Assembly: GCA_964428355.1 (NCBI GenBank)
Contig: CAYRYU010000146.1
Location: 1 to 14,574, forward strand
From: CAYRYU01 sp964428355
GTDB taxonomy: Bacteria; Muiribacteriota; Ozemobacteria; Ozemobacterales; Ozemobacteraceae
Direction of reading: 5' to 3'
DNA length: 14,574 nt
A model generated the notes under the pieces. It was given only the letters and a program-made list of their open reading frames with translations, ran no database searches and was not told the DNA's origin. The translations under genes were made by a program, and so were the position numbers. The first letter of the stretch is position 1. The number at the start of each line of letters is the position of its first letter. Below are positions 8,482 to 14,574 of this stretch, one piece after another.

Positions 8482-9036
8482 ATGACCGTGAAAAGACCGT
8501 GGAAAAAGGGTTTCAGCCTCATCGAAGCCCTCGTTGCCGTGCTGCTTTTCAGCGTTCTGAGCCTGCCGCTCTACCGGCTGTATTTCCAGACCGGAATCGG
8601 CCAGCAGAGGATGATCAGGGATTTCCTCGCGGTCAGCAACGTTTCCGAAAAGGTTCTCAACCGCGTCGATCACCAGCTCGATCGTGTCCAGAGACCCTTT
8701 TCCCCACTGAAGAAGGAAGTCACACCCCAGATACTGATCGGCCTCGAGGAAGAGGGCGACTGGTCCTTTCTGGGCCAGGCCTTTAACGACGATTCGGGCC
8801 GACTGTCGACGAAATACATCCCAGCGATCAAATCCGAGGTCGAGTTCCGGGGATTTCTGATCGATTCCAGCGCGATTCCGGCCGACCAGCGGGGGAACAA
8901 CCCGAAACTCCTCAAGGATGTCCTGGACCACGTCAACAAGAACGGACATCTCGTGACCGTCAACACGCGATGGCTCGATACCGAGCAGCTGAAGCACTCG
9001 TTCCAGATAAAATACGTCCGGGACCTTCACCAGTGA
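8482..9036 (+). CDS. GspI/PilV-like prepilin-type pseudopilin
   Basis: A 184-residue protein with a textbook type III (prepilin) signal: a ten-residue basic leader ending KKG, cleavage before F11, and FSLIE with the conserved Glu at mature position 5 (E15). A hydrophobic helix (about 13-32, ALVAVLLFSVLSLPLYRLYF) follows. The remaining 150 residues are a globular domain with no recognised motif. GAGGA at 8470-8474 overlaps the stop codon of the GspK-like gene and lies seven bases before the ATG. The stop overlaps the next gene's GTG start by 4 bp. In type II secretion systems GspI, GspJ and GspK form a complex at the pseudopilus tip; the neighbours here fit this trio, in the order K-I-J rather than I-J-K. 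A PilV-type minor pilin is the alternative. Confidence 0.8.
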   Translation: MTVKRPWKKGFSLIEALVAVLLFSVLSLPLYRLYFQTGIGQQRMIRDFLAVSNVSEKVLNRVDHQLDRVQRPFSPLKKEVTPQILIGLEEEGDWSFLGQAFNDDSGRLSTKYIPAIKSEVEFRGFLIDSSAIPADQRGNNPKLLKDVLDHVNKNGHLVTVNTRWLDTEQLKHSFQIKYVRDLHQ

Positions 9037-9551
9037 AGCACGAAAACAGCGTTTTCAGACGGTTTTCCCGATGCGGAATGACCTTCGTCGAAACCGTTGT
9101 CTACTCCGTCATCTTCATCATCATTTCCGGGTTCATGCTCCAGTTCATCTGGGGCGGGAGAAAGGCGGAAATCGGAAGGAAACGCCTGGGCATCTTCCAG
9201 GACCTCCGGATCAGCGCCCTCAAGATCAACCGGAAGCTCTCGCACGCGACCCGGATCCTCTTCCCTCCCCCCGATGGAAAGCCTTATCACCAGATAGTTT
9301 TCATCTCCGAAGTCGGAGAGTTGATGGTCGTCTACCTCAACGAGGATGGCCAGCTTTACCTGTTGAATTACGACCGGCACAAGAAATTCAAGGAGTCACC
9401 CAACCTTCTTTCGAAACGGACTCTCGAGTTCACGGCTTCCCGCTCCCCCGGGACCGAGGATTACGTCCAGTATCTTGCGCGGATGCTCGACGACCAGAAC
9501 TTCGAGTTCGCCATAACCGACGGAATATCCGTCCGAAACATCATCCGCTGA
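9033..9551 (+). CDS. GspJ/PilW-like prepilin-type pseudopilin
   Basis: A 172-residue protein. The start is placed at GTG9033, overlapping the upstream TGA (GTGA). This gives a 15-residue basic leader (FRRFSRCG) ending in the Gly needed for prepilin-peptidase cleavage before M16. The internal ATG9078 would remove that Gly and the leader. Mature residues MTFVE keep Glu at +5 (E20), and the helix spans about 18-40 (VVYSVIFIIISGFMLQFIW). The C-terminal domain is beta-rich (KPYHQIVFISEVGELMVVYL), as in GspJ/PilW pseudopilins. No strong Shine-Dalgarno sequence is seen before GTG9033, consistent with translation coupled to the upstream gene. It is the last gene of the operon on this strand. Confidence 0.78.
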   Translation: MKHENSVFRRFSRCGMTFVETVVYSVIFIIISGFMLQFIWGGRKAEIGRKRLGIFQDLRISALKINRKLSHATRILFPPPDGKPYHQIVFISEVGELMVVYLNEDGQLYLLNYDRHKKFKESPNLLSKRTLEFTASRSPGTEDYVQYLARMLDDQNFEFAITDGISVRNIIR

Positions 9552-9662
9552 CGGGATCTCCGTTTCCAGCAACCCCCGGAAAGCTTTCATCGGCGGGACA
9601 TGGGCCGGAGATTCCCAAAAAGCCTCGCCGGGACAAGCGTCCTCATCCGCGCGAAATCGCGG

Positions 9663-11384
9663 CTATCGCGCCCCTGGCACGTCGCCATCCCTGGGCGACA
9701 GCTCTTCCCCGGTCTGTGGCAAGGTGGGAGTATTCGTTCCCAATACTGGTCTGGGGCGGATGAACCGGTGGACTGCAATGGAATAGCCGTTTTCGGAGAA
9801 GGTGAATACCTCCTTCTGGTCGAAGTGTTGCGAAAGAGAAGCTATCGATGCGGCGTTTCCCCGGTTGCGGTCGAAATTCGGAAGCGCGATGAAACAAAAA
9901 TCCGGGTATGCGCCAGGGTTTCCGAGAACGGCCTTAACCGTTTCCGATCTTAGGGGAATTGCGTCCGGGCCCGCATAGCGGTGTCGCTTCGAGACGGGAT
10001 CGAACCATGAAAAATCCTCCCGGAACCAGGCACGAAAAGGGAACACGAACGTCCGGTCGGTTCCCAGCGCGGCGATGATGCCATCGGTCAGCGATGCGAA
10101 GTGGGTAAACTGGAAGTTGTAGGACAGCTGGTCACGACCGTGGCCGAAGTCGTCCTGCAGGAAGCCTTTGCCCAGGCGGGGGGGATGGTCGAGAGCCGCC
10201 ATCTGGAGAATTTCGTGATCTCCGAAACGGAATGCCCCGATGCAGTAACGGCTCGCTGGATCGATGGTCCGGCCGCAGGAGGCGATTTCCAGGCCGATCA
10301 AGATTGCAAGGAAGACCGTGGTCAGCCATTTCCGGTTTCGCAGGAAAAAGGCGGCACCGTCGGCCGCGAGGATGAAAAAGAAGGGATAGGCCGGCAAAAG
10401 ATACCGGGGGTTGTTTACGAACGGAACCCGGGTCAGAAGGGCCGTCGCACCCAGGAATACAACGAGCGTGAAACGGTAGGCGGATGGAGAAAGGAATCCG
10501 GGGCCTTCCGAAGCGGATCGGGCTTTCCAGGCTCGGAGGCGGCCGAAGAATCCCGCCAGTATCGCCAGGGATGCGAGCCAGTGGAAGTTCAGGATGAAAA
10601 GCGAGGTCAACTGCGCGTGGAGCCTCGGTTCCCACAATTCGAGCCGGAAGATCCACCGAACCTGGTCTGCCCATGAGCTTCCCATGTGGGTTTCTCCGCT
10701 ATGGAAGATGACCAGTGCGAACAGAACGAGGGGAAGTCCCCGGAAAAGGACCCGGTCGAACGTGAGGCGGGGAACTTCGTTTCCCTTCCCGACTACCGAA
10801 TGTGGGCTGGGAAGGCCGAAGATTGTCCAGGTCGTAACCATGAGTCCGAAAACGAGGCAACCGGTTTCCTTTGTGAAGGACATGAGGATTCCCAAGAGGA
10901 AGACGCCCACTCCGATGTCCCTCTGGAGTGCAAGCAGGAGCATACATTCGTATGGGGGAAGGGGGAAGTCGAGGCAGGGCTGGATGGTATGGGCGAGAAA
11001 GACCGGGGTGAACGCGAACGCGAAAACAAGTAGGCTCCGATCACGCGGTTCCAGCCTTTCCCCGGTGATCCCGGAAAGCCATTCCCGGAAACACCAGATG
11101 CCGCCAGCTGCAAGTACGAGGTTCAGAAAATAGACCGCGGGAGGGGAATGTGGAAACAGTTTCTGGGTGAGGCCGAAAAGAAAGGTGTGGAAATAGGCGG
11201 TGTGGCCGAAGCAGTCGAAGTTGTTCTCCAGACCCGCCTTCAGGTAACAGGTGAAAAAGGACCATCCGTCCCAGATCGGTGTGTAGCTCCAGTGTGAAAC
11301 CGAGATGGCAGCCCAGATCGCCAGCAACGACCAGAAAAGCAGGTTCGCTTTCGCGTATGGACCGACCGGACCTGTTCCCTTCAT
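9663..11384 (-). CDS. Multi-pass GT-C-type glycosyltransferase (GT39/ArnT-like)
   Basis: A 573-residue polytopic membrane protein with roughly nine to eleven hydrophobic segments spread over residues 13-370 and a soluble C-terminal region (about 380-573). GT-C hallmarks are an acidic residue in the first external loop (YTPIWDGW, D39) and the segment NPRYLLPAYPFFFILA (325-340), which is typical of PMT_2/GT39-related enzymes using polyprenyl-phosphate-linked sugars. SFTKETG (169-175) and LDFPLP (138-143) are further conserved-looking loop motifs. The start ATG is at 11384, with GGGGAG on the minus strand at 11398-11393, eight bases upstream. It is convergent with the pseudopilin operon. The donor and acceptor cannot be told from the sequence; protein or lipid glycosylation at the periplasmic face is inferred from the family. 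Confidence 0.75.
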   Translation of the reverse strand: MKGTGPVGPYAKANLLFWSLLAIWAAISVSHWSYTPIWDGWSFFTCYLKAGLENNFDCFGHTAYFHTFLFGLTQKLFPHSPPAVYFLNLVLAAGGIWCFREWLSGITGERLEPRDRSLLVFAFAFTPVFLAHTIQPCLDFPLPPYECMLLLALQRDIGVGVFLLGILMSFTKETGCLVFGLMVTTWTIFGLPSPHSVVGKGNEVPRLTFDRVLFRGLPLVLFALVIFHSGETHMGSSWADQVRWIFRLELWEPRLHAQLTSLFILNFHWLASLAILAGFFGRLRAWKARSASEGPGFLSPSAYRFTLVVFLGATALLTRVPFVNNPRYLLPAYPFFFILAADGAAFFLRNRKWLTTVFLAILIGLEIASCGRTIDPASRYCIGAFRFGDHEILQMAALDHPPRLGKGFLQDDFGHGRDQLSYNFQFTHFASLTDGIIAALGTDRTFVFPFRAWFREDFSWFDPVSKRHRYAGPDAIPLRSETVKAVLGNPGAYPDFCFIALPNFDRNRGNAASIASLSQHFDQKEVFTFSENGYSIAVHRFIRPRPVLGTNTPTLPQTGEELSPRDGDVPGAR

Positions 11385-11503
11385 CAGGGCTGCTCCCCGG
11401 TCACCGTTTTGCGGAAGGATCCCCGCGGGTCGAACAGGTTGATGCTGTTGATATGGGAATCATAGATGTGGAAGTCATGGAACCCTCTCGACAACCGATG
11501 CCA
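11384..11503 (-). pseudogene. C-terminal remnant of an NHL-type beta-propeller gene
   Basis: Upstream of the glycosyltransferase start, the minus strand has a 39-codon open stretch. It is bounded by TAA at 11506-11504 and ends in TGA at 11386-11384, which shares a base with the glycosyltransferase ATG (TGATG). The peptide HIYDSHINSINLFDPRGSF resembles an NHL-repeat blade (pattern: hydrophobic-Y-x-x-D-S-x-x-N-x-I-x-x-F-D-x-x-G-x-F). Third codon positions are mostly G or C, as in the real genes. No ATG or ribosome binding site is present, only an in-frame TTG at 11494-11492. It could be a decayed or truncated gene that once preceded the glycosyltransferase, or chance. Confidence 0.35.
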
Positions 11504-11531
11504 TTATCCTATCATTCCCGGTGCCTGTCGA
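11503..11531 (-). promoter_or_regulatory. Candidate sigma70-type promoter for the glycosyltransferase gene
   Basis: On the minus strand TCGACA (11531-11526) and GATAAT (11508-11503) are separated by exactly 17 bases. Each box matches its consensus (TTGACA, TATAAT) at five of six positions. Transcription would start near 11496, leaving a leader of about 110 bases that contains the NHL-like remnant. Confidence 0.5.
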
Positions 11532-11743
11532 CCACCCACCGGGAGCCGACCCCTGGGGTTACCCAACGGGAGCAGGTTGTGATCGGCCAGGTGAGCGCTT
11601 GGCCCTCATCTTTCGCGGGCATTCCGTTCCCTACTTTGTCGAAACAGGGGTTTCCCCTCGTTCGCATTTCCCATCATTGTGCTACCATCACTTCGGCGTT
11701 GTGCCGTTCTCCTTTGGAGAGAAATATCCTGTGAGGTGGTTTT
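11532..11743. other. Intergenic region between divergent genes
   Basis: This stretch lies between the minus-strand promoter candidate and the GTG start of the lectin lipoprotein. No coding potential is convincing in any frame. A short hairpin AGGGG-TTT-CCCCT lies at 11646-11658 without a T run. A weak plus-strand promoter candidate is TTCGCA (11661-11666), 16 bases, TACCAT (11683-11688), each matching consensus at four of six positions. GAGG at 11733-11736 is the ribosome binding site for GTG11744. I see no riboswitch-like structure. Confidence 0.35.
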
Positions 11744-14476
11744 GTGAGGATTCGATCGGTTTTTGTCATTGGGTCATTGTTGTTCGTCGTCATGATGGCA
11801 GCGGTGGGCTGCCGATTGATGGGTGGTTTCGAGGACGACCCGAGCGTAATTCCCGTCGCCGGAACCGGTGATAACATCGTTCTCCCGGGGCAAGTGGCCC
11901 TTGCAAATGATCTAGATACCGGCCTATTGGCCGGTGTCCGAGGTGCTGTTGCATCTGGATCGGCGGTCGGAGCGACGGTGCCTTGTACCGGGTTGAAGGC
12001 CCGGCTGTATCACTATTCGTCGGGCGCTTCCGCTGCGATTACCCTGCCCGTGGATGTTACGGCCAGCGGAACGTTTTCTTTCACCGTCCCCGCCGGCTCG
12101 CGGGATCTCTTCGTCAGGGTGTTCAACTCGTCGGAAACCCTGGTCCTGCTGTCGGTGGTCAGCACCCCTTCCGCGCAGACCCCGATCCAGGTTTCCGAGC
12201 GCACCACCGCCGTCGGTTTCGTTGTTCTTTCGGCTGCCGCCGACGGGAAGCTGCTCATGACCAGTGATGTCGAAACCCAGGTTTCCCAGAATGTCCTGGC
12301 GGGGGTTATCCACCTGATCGCCATGGGTCTCAAGGATCCGGAAAACGGAACCAGGTCGATCGGAGAGAATCCCCTGGTCACGACGGTGGCCGGCATGGTC
12401 ACGGGAGCCACGGCCGGAACGGGCACGGGAACTTCGACCGGCTCCATCTGGCCCGCCTCCGTGCTGGCCGGCTCTTCCCTGAGTTCGCCGGTTCTCGCCG
12501 CACTCGCAGGCCAGTATGGTCAGACCTCGCGGGCATCCTTGAACGCCCTGTCCACCGCGGATCTTGCCAAGGCAGTTCAGGCGGCCTATGCGGTAGGGAT
12601 CGACCTGTCCGTCATGGACGCGGCGACGATCGCTTCAGATCCGGTGATCCAGATGGCGAAGCGCCTCGGGACCCCCATCGTGTTCGAGAACACGGCAGCC
12701 CTCGCGAAGTATCTCGCCGGAACGACCGGCCTTCCTACCGGTTTTCCGACCGGTCTTCCTACCGCTGATCCTGAAGCTGCCGCGGCGGCCATGTCGGCGG
12801 TCCTTGGCCTGGGGGTTCAGTCCCAGGTTGTCGTGGCGGTTCCCTCGTTGACAGGACTCACCCAGCTATACTGCCTCGGTGTCAATCCGGATTCCCAGGT
12901 GTTGTCCGCGGGGTTCCTCCGGGGATATGATGCTTCCGGAACGCCAGTGGTCTCTACGGACACGGAAAAACTCGGTTCCTCGAAGACTCCTCCGCCGGTC
13001 ACCGGTGCCGCGGAGTTGTTGATCGCGGTCAGGGAGGCGATCGCCGGGGGCATTCGGCTTCGCTCCGCTCCGAAAACCGGGATTCGCGCCGCGGTCACCC
13101 AGGCGGATACCACCAAGGAATTTGCCATCAAGTGGCCGCAGTATGTCTGGTATCCGAATGGCAAGAGTCAGGATTTCGTCATCGAACCCTCCATCCGGGT
13201 CCAGTTGTTTCAAGGAAACAAGGATACCGATAAACAGATGCGGGTGATTGTCCAGGATGGCGGTGGTGTCGGCTTCCTGAATCGTGGGGCGCTCGTCTGG
13301 AACGAGAAGACCGATCGGGGATACTTCATGGATTACCTGATGGTGAAGCTTGCCAAATCCTCGAGCTGGGTGAGCATAAAGGGTTATTCTCCAACGAAGG
13401 ACTCCGAAGTGGGAGGCACTACGCCAGACGCGGTCAACGGAAATCGATTGCAGTCCAAGACGACCTTGACCGGAAACAATGGTTCCGGTTACTGGTCGAG
13501 TGAGGTGACGCGCGATTTCCAAACCGGGGAGTTCATGTGCAAAATGGGGGAACAGGGTTCTGAGGCCGTCACCTGGCGCTGGCCGATGGTCAGATGCATG
13601 CGCCCTTTTTCTGACGATATCGAGGTTATCCAACCCGATGACTATCCAAACCGGGGAAGGTATGTGGGCATGTTCTACGCAGATCCTCTCTACCGTGTCG
13701 ACCGTCCTTTGAGGATGTCCCGGGGAACCGATCAAGCGTCTTTCCAACCAAAGCCCCAGATGACCTTCCGGGTTCCAACGTCGGAGACGAGAACAGCCGG
13801 GTTCACCATGACCCTTACCCAGGAAGTGTGGAACGTCTGGAAGGATTCAAAGGGGAACTTTTTGTGCAAGGCATTCTCGGCCACTCTTGACCGGAACTTT
13901 TCTGTCGATTTCAAGAATCTCCAGGCTTTCATCCCGATCTGGTCGACGAACACCGGAGGGAACCCCGGGGCCCGCAAGGTCATGCAGGATGACGGCAACC
14001 TGGTGATCGTCTCGAGCGACGGGCGCGTTCTGTGGGCTTCCGACTCGTACGGAAATCCTGGTGGCCGCCTGGTCATGCAGAGTGACGGCAACCTGGTTAT
14101 CTACGCCAGGAAACCCATCTGGGCGACGAACACCTACGGCAATCCCGGCGCCCGTCGGGTCATGCAGGAAGACGGCAACCTGGTGATCTACAGCCAAGAT
14201 GGGCGACCTCTGTGGGCATCCAACACCAGCGGGAATCCCGGGGCCACGCTCCGGATGCAGGATGACGGCAACCTCGTGGTTTACAGCCAAGACGGGCGAC
14301 CTCTGTGGGCATCCAACACCGCCGGAAATCCCGGGGCCACTGACGTGATGCAGGATGACGGCAACTACGTCATCTCGGGGGACAAGCCCGTTTGGGCGTC
14401 CAATACCGCCGGTCATCCCGGAGCCTGGGATGTGATGCAGGAAGACGGCAACTACGTCATCTATGCCCCGAATTGA
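11744..14476 (+). CDS. Large lipoprotein with C-terminal bulb-type (GNA-like) lectin repeats
   Basis: A 910-residue predicted lipoprotein starting at GTG11744, with GAGG seven bases upstream. The signal peptide ends in AAVGC (lipobox Cys at 23). Residues 24-430 are Ala/Gly/Thr/Ser-rich. A beta-sandwich-like stretch at about 84-165 (LPVDVTASGTFSFTVPAGS) is followed by helical, low-complexity parts including TGTGTGTSTG and the short repeat TGLPTGFPTGLPTA. Residues about 440-730 form a Trp/Tyr-rich, beta-predicted region of unknown family. Residues 732-909 are six tandem 29-31 residue repeats, each W-A-S-N-T-x-G-N-P-G-A then M-Q-x-D-G-N-x-V-I. These match the B-lectin sugar-binding motif QxDxNxVxY, which is complete in four of the six (Q779, Q808, Q839, Q899). 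The likely role is surface or extracellular carbohydrate binding, mannose being the usual ligand of the fold. Its operon partners, if any, are not visible. Confidence 0.8.
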   Translation: MRIRSVFVIGSLLFVVMMAAVGCRLMGGFEDDPSVIPVAGTGDNIVLPGQVALANDLDTGLLAGVRGAVASGSAVGATVPCTGLKARLYHYSSGASAAITLPVDVTASGTFSFTVPAGSRDLFVRVFNSSETLVLLSVVSTPSAQTPIQVSERTTAVGFVVLSAAADGKLLMTSDVETQVSQNVLAGVIHLIAMGLKDPENGTRSIGENPLVTTVAGMVTGATAGTGTGTSTGSIWPASVLAGSSLSSPVLAALAGQYGQTSRASLNALSTADLAKAVQAAYAVGIDLSVMDAATIASDPVIQMAKRLGTPIVFENTAALAKYLAGTTGLPTGFPTGLPTADPEAAAAAMSAVLGLGVQSQVVVAVPSLTGLTQLYCLGVNPDSQVLSAGFLRGYDASGTPVVSTDTEKLGSSKTPPPVTGAAELLIAVREAIAGGIRLRSAPKTGIRAAVTQADTTKEFAIKWPQYVWYPNGKSQDFVIEPSIRVQLFQGNKDTDKQMRVIVQDGGGVGFLNRGALVWNEKTDRGYFMDYLMVKLAKSSSWVSIKGYSPTKDSEVGGTTPDAVNGNRLQSKTTLTGNNGSGYWSSEVTRDFQTGEFMCKMGEQGSEAVTWRWPMVRCMRPFSDDIEVIQPDDYPNRGRYVGMFYADPLYRVDRPLRMSRGTDQASFQPKPQMTFRVPTSETRTAGFTMTLTQEVWNVWKDSKGNFLCKAFSATLDRNFSVDFKNLQAFIPIWSTNTGGNPGARKVMQDDGNLVIVSSDGRVLWASDSYGNPGGRLVMQSDGNLVIYARKPIWATNTYGNPGARRVMQEDGNLVIYSQDGRPLWASNTSGNPGATLRMQDDGNLVVYSQDGRPLWASNTAGNPGATDVMQDDGNYVISGDKPVWASNTAGHPGAWDVMQEDGNYVIYAPN
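12724..12768 (+). repeat. Short coding repeat TGLPTGFPTGLPTA
   Basis: The DNA repeats a block built from ACCGG and CTTCC/TTTCC, giving three tandem copies of T-G-[L/F]-P inside the lectin lipoprotein. It looks like a flexible, slippage-prone linker. It is not a sortase signal: the order is LPTG, not LPxTG, and it is internal. Confidence 0.6.
13937..14473 (+). repeat. Six tandem GNA-type lectin repeats (coding)
   Basis: The repeats begin at the Trp codons at 13940, 14033, 14120, 14213, 14306 and 14393, so the spacing is 93, 87, 93, 93 and 87 bases. Motif state per unit: QDDGNLVIV (final Tyr lost), QSDGNLVIY, QEDGNLVIY, QDDGNLVVY, QDDGNYVIS (final Tyr lost), QEDGNYVIY. A 57-base block at 14191-14247 recurs at 14284-14340 with four mismatches, which points to recent internal duplication. 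Three repeats make one classical lectin domain, so six suggest two domains in tandem. Confidence 0.85.
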
Positions 14477-14488
14477 CATTTTTGTTCG

Positions 14489-14526
14489 CCGTTGTCGGCC
14501 GCCAAGAACCTGGCCGACAACGGTTT
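14489..14526 (+). terminator. Strong hairpin terminator after the lectin lipoprotein gene
   Basis: A perfect 12-bp stem, CCGTTGTCGGCC (14489-14500) pairing with GGCCGACAACGG (14512-14523), with an 11-base loop and TTT directly after it. It begins 13 bases after the stop codon. The T run is short, but the stem is long and GC-rich. Nothing else is recognisable in the remaining bases to 14574 apart from a loop-complementary segment noted as a finding. Confidence 0.7.
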
Positions 14527-14574
14527 CGGTTCCCGGGCGGGCCGTGCCGTTTTTGCCGAAGGTTCTTGCTCTCG

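Noticed and set aside
9647..9662. CCGCG/CGCGG hairpin between the convergent genes
   Set aside because: It has a five-base stem with no T run on either strand, so I do not call it a terminator.
9600..9953. Plus-strand open frame at the end of the glycosyltransferase gene
   Set aside because: It is a shadow of the glycosyltransferase gene on the other strand, with no start signal and no domain-like pattern.
12724..12768. LPTG-like motif suggesting a sortase signal
   Set aside because: The order is LPTG rather than LPxTG. It is internal, with no following helix or basic tail, and the protein is a lipoprotein.
1..14574. Defence system, prophage, insertion sequence, CRISPR, tRNA or rRNA
   Set aside because: No transposase, integrase, nuclease, repeat-spacer array, terminal repeats or structured RNA gene was recognised on either strand.

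Overview
The window is a GC-rich stretch of bacterial chromosome from what must be a diderm (Gram-negative-type) organism. It encodes lipoproteins, pseudopilins with prepilin-peptidase sites and multi-pass envelope proteins. It has no plasmid, phage, IS, CRISPR, tRNA or rRNA features. The phylum cannot be fixed from sequence alone. A DUF58/BatA-like/VWA/DUF4159 cluster beside stand-alone pseudopilin genes is compatible with lineages such as Candidatus Riflebacteria, Planctomycetota or the former deltaproteobacteria (inference, low confidence).

Region 1 (1-5174, + strand) is the 3' part of a tightly coupled envelope operon: the tail of a probable DUF58 protein, a BatA-type membrane protein with a VWA domain, a second membrane VWA protein, and a secreted DUF4159 protein. 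Neighbouring genes overlap or nearly overlap (TGATATG, ATGA, TGATG). In this widespread cluster a MoxR AAA ATPase gene normally lies upstream, outside this window. Both VWA proteins keep a complete MIDAS metal site. A weak terminator-like hairpin and a good promoter candidate separate this operon from the next.

Region 2 (5296-9551, + strand) encodes a FecR-domain lipoprotein followed by three minor-pseudopilin-like proteins, of GspK/PilX, GspI/PilV and GspJ/PilW type. No secretion ATPase, secretin, major pilin or prepilin peptidase is present. The GspK-like protein is the most unusual product here. It has a canonical EF-hand calcium loop just after the N-terminal helix, and an inserted segment made of two half-motifs that resemble a biotinyl/lipoyl (barrel-sandwich) fold.

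Region 3 (9663-11503, - strand) is a convergent gene for a multi-pass GT-C-type glycosyltransferase. Its start codon overlaps the stop of a short coding remnant that resembles the last blade of an NHL beta-propeller. A strong-looking sigma70-type promoter lies just upstream.

Region 4 (11744-14574, + strand) is a 910-residue lipoprotein ending in six tandem GNA-type (bulb lectin) repeats, followed by a 12-bp perfect terminator-like stem. The common theme of the window is envelope and surface biology: a VWA stress/assembly complex, an orphan pseudopilin cassette, a membrane glycosyltransferase and a surface-exposed putative carbohydrate binder. That link between them is inference; no shared regulation is visible.
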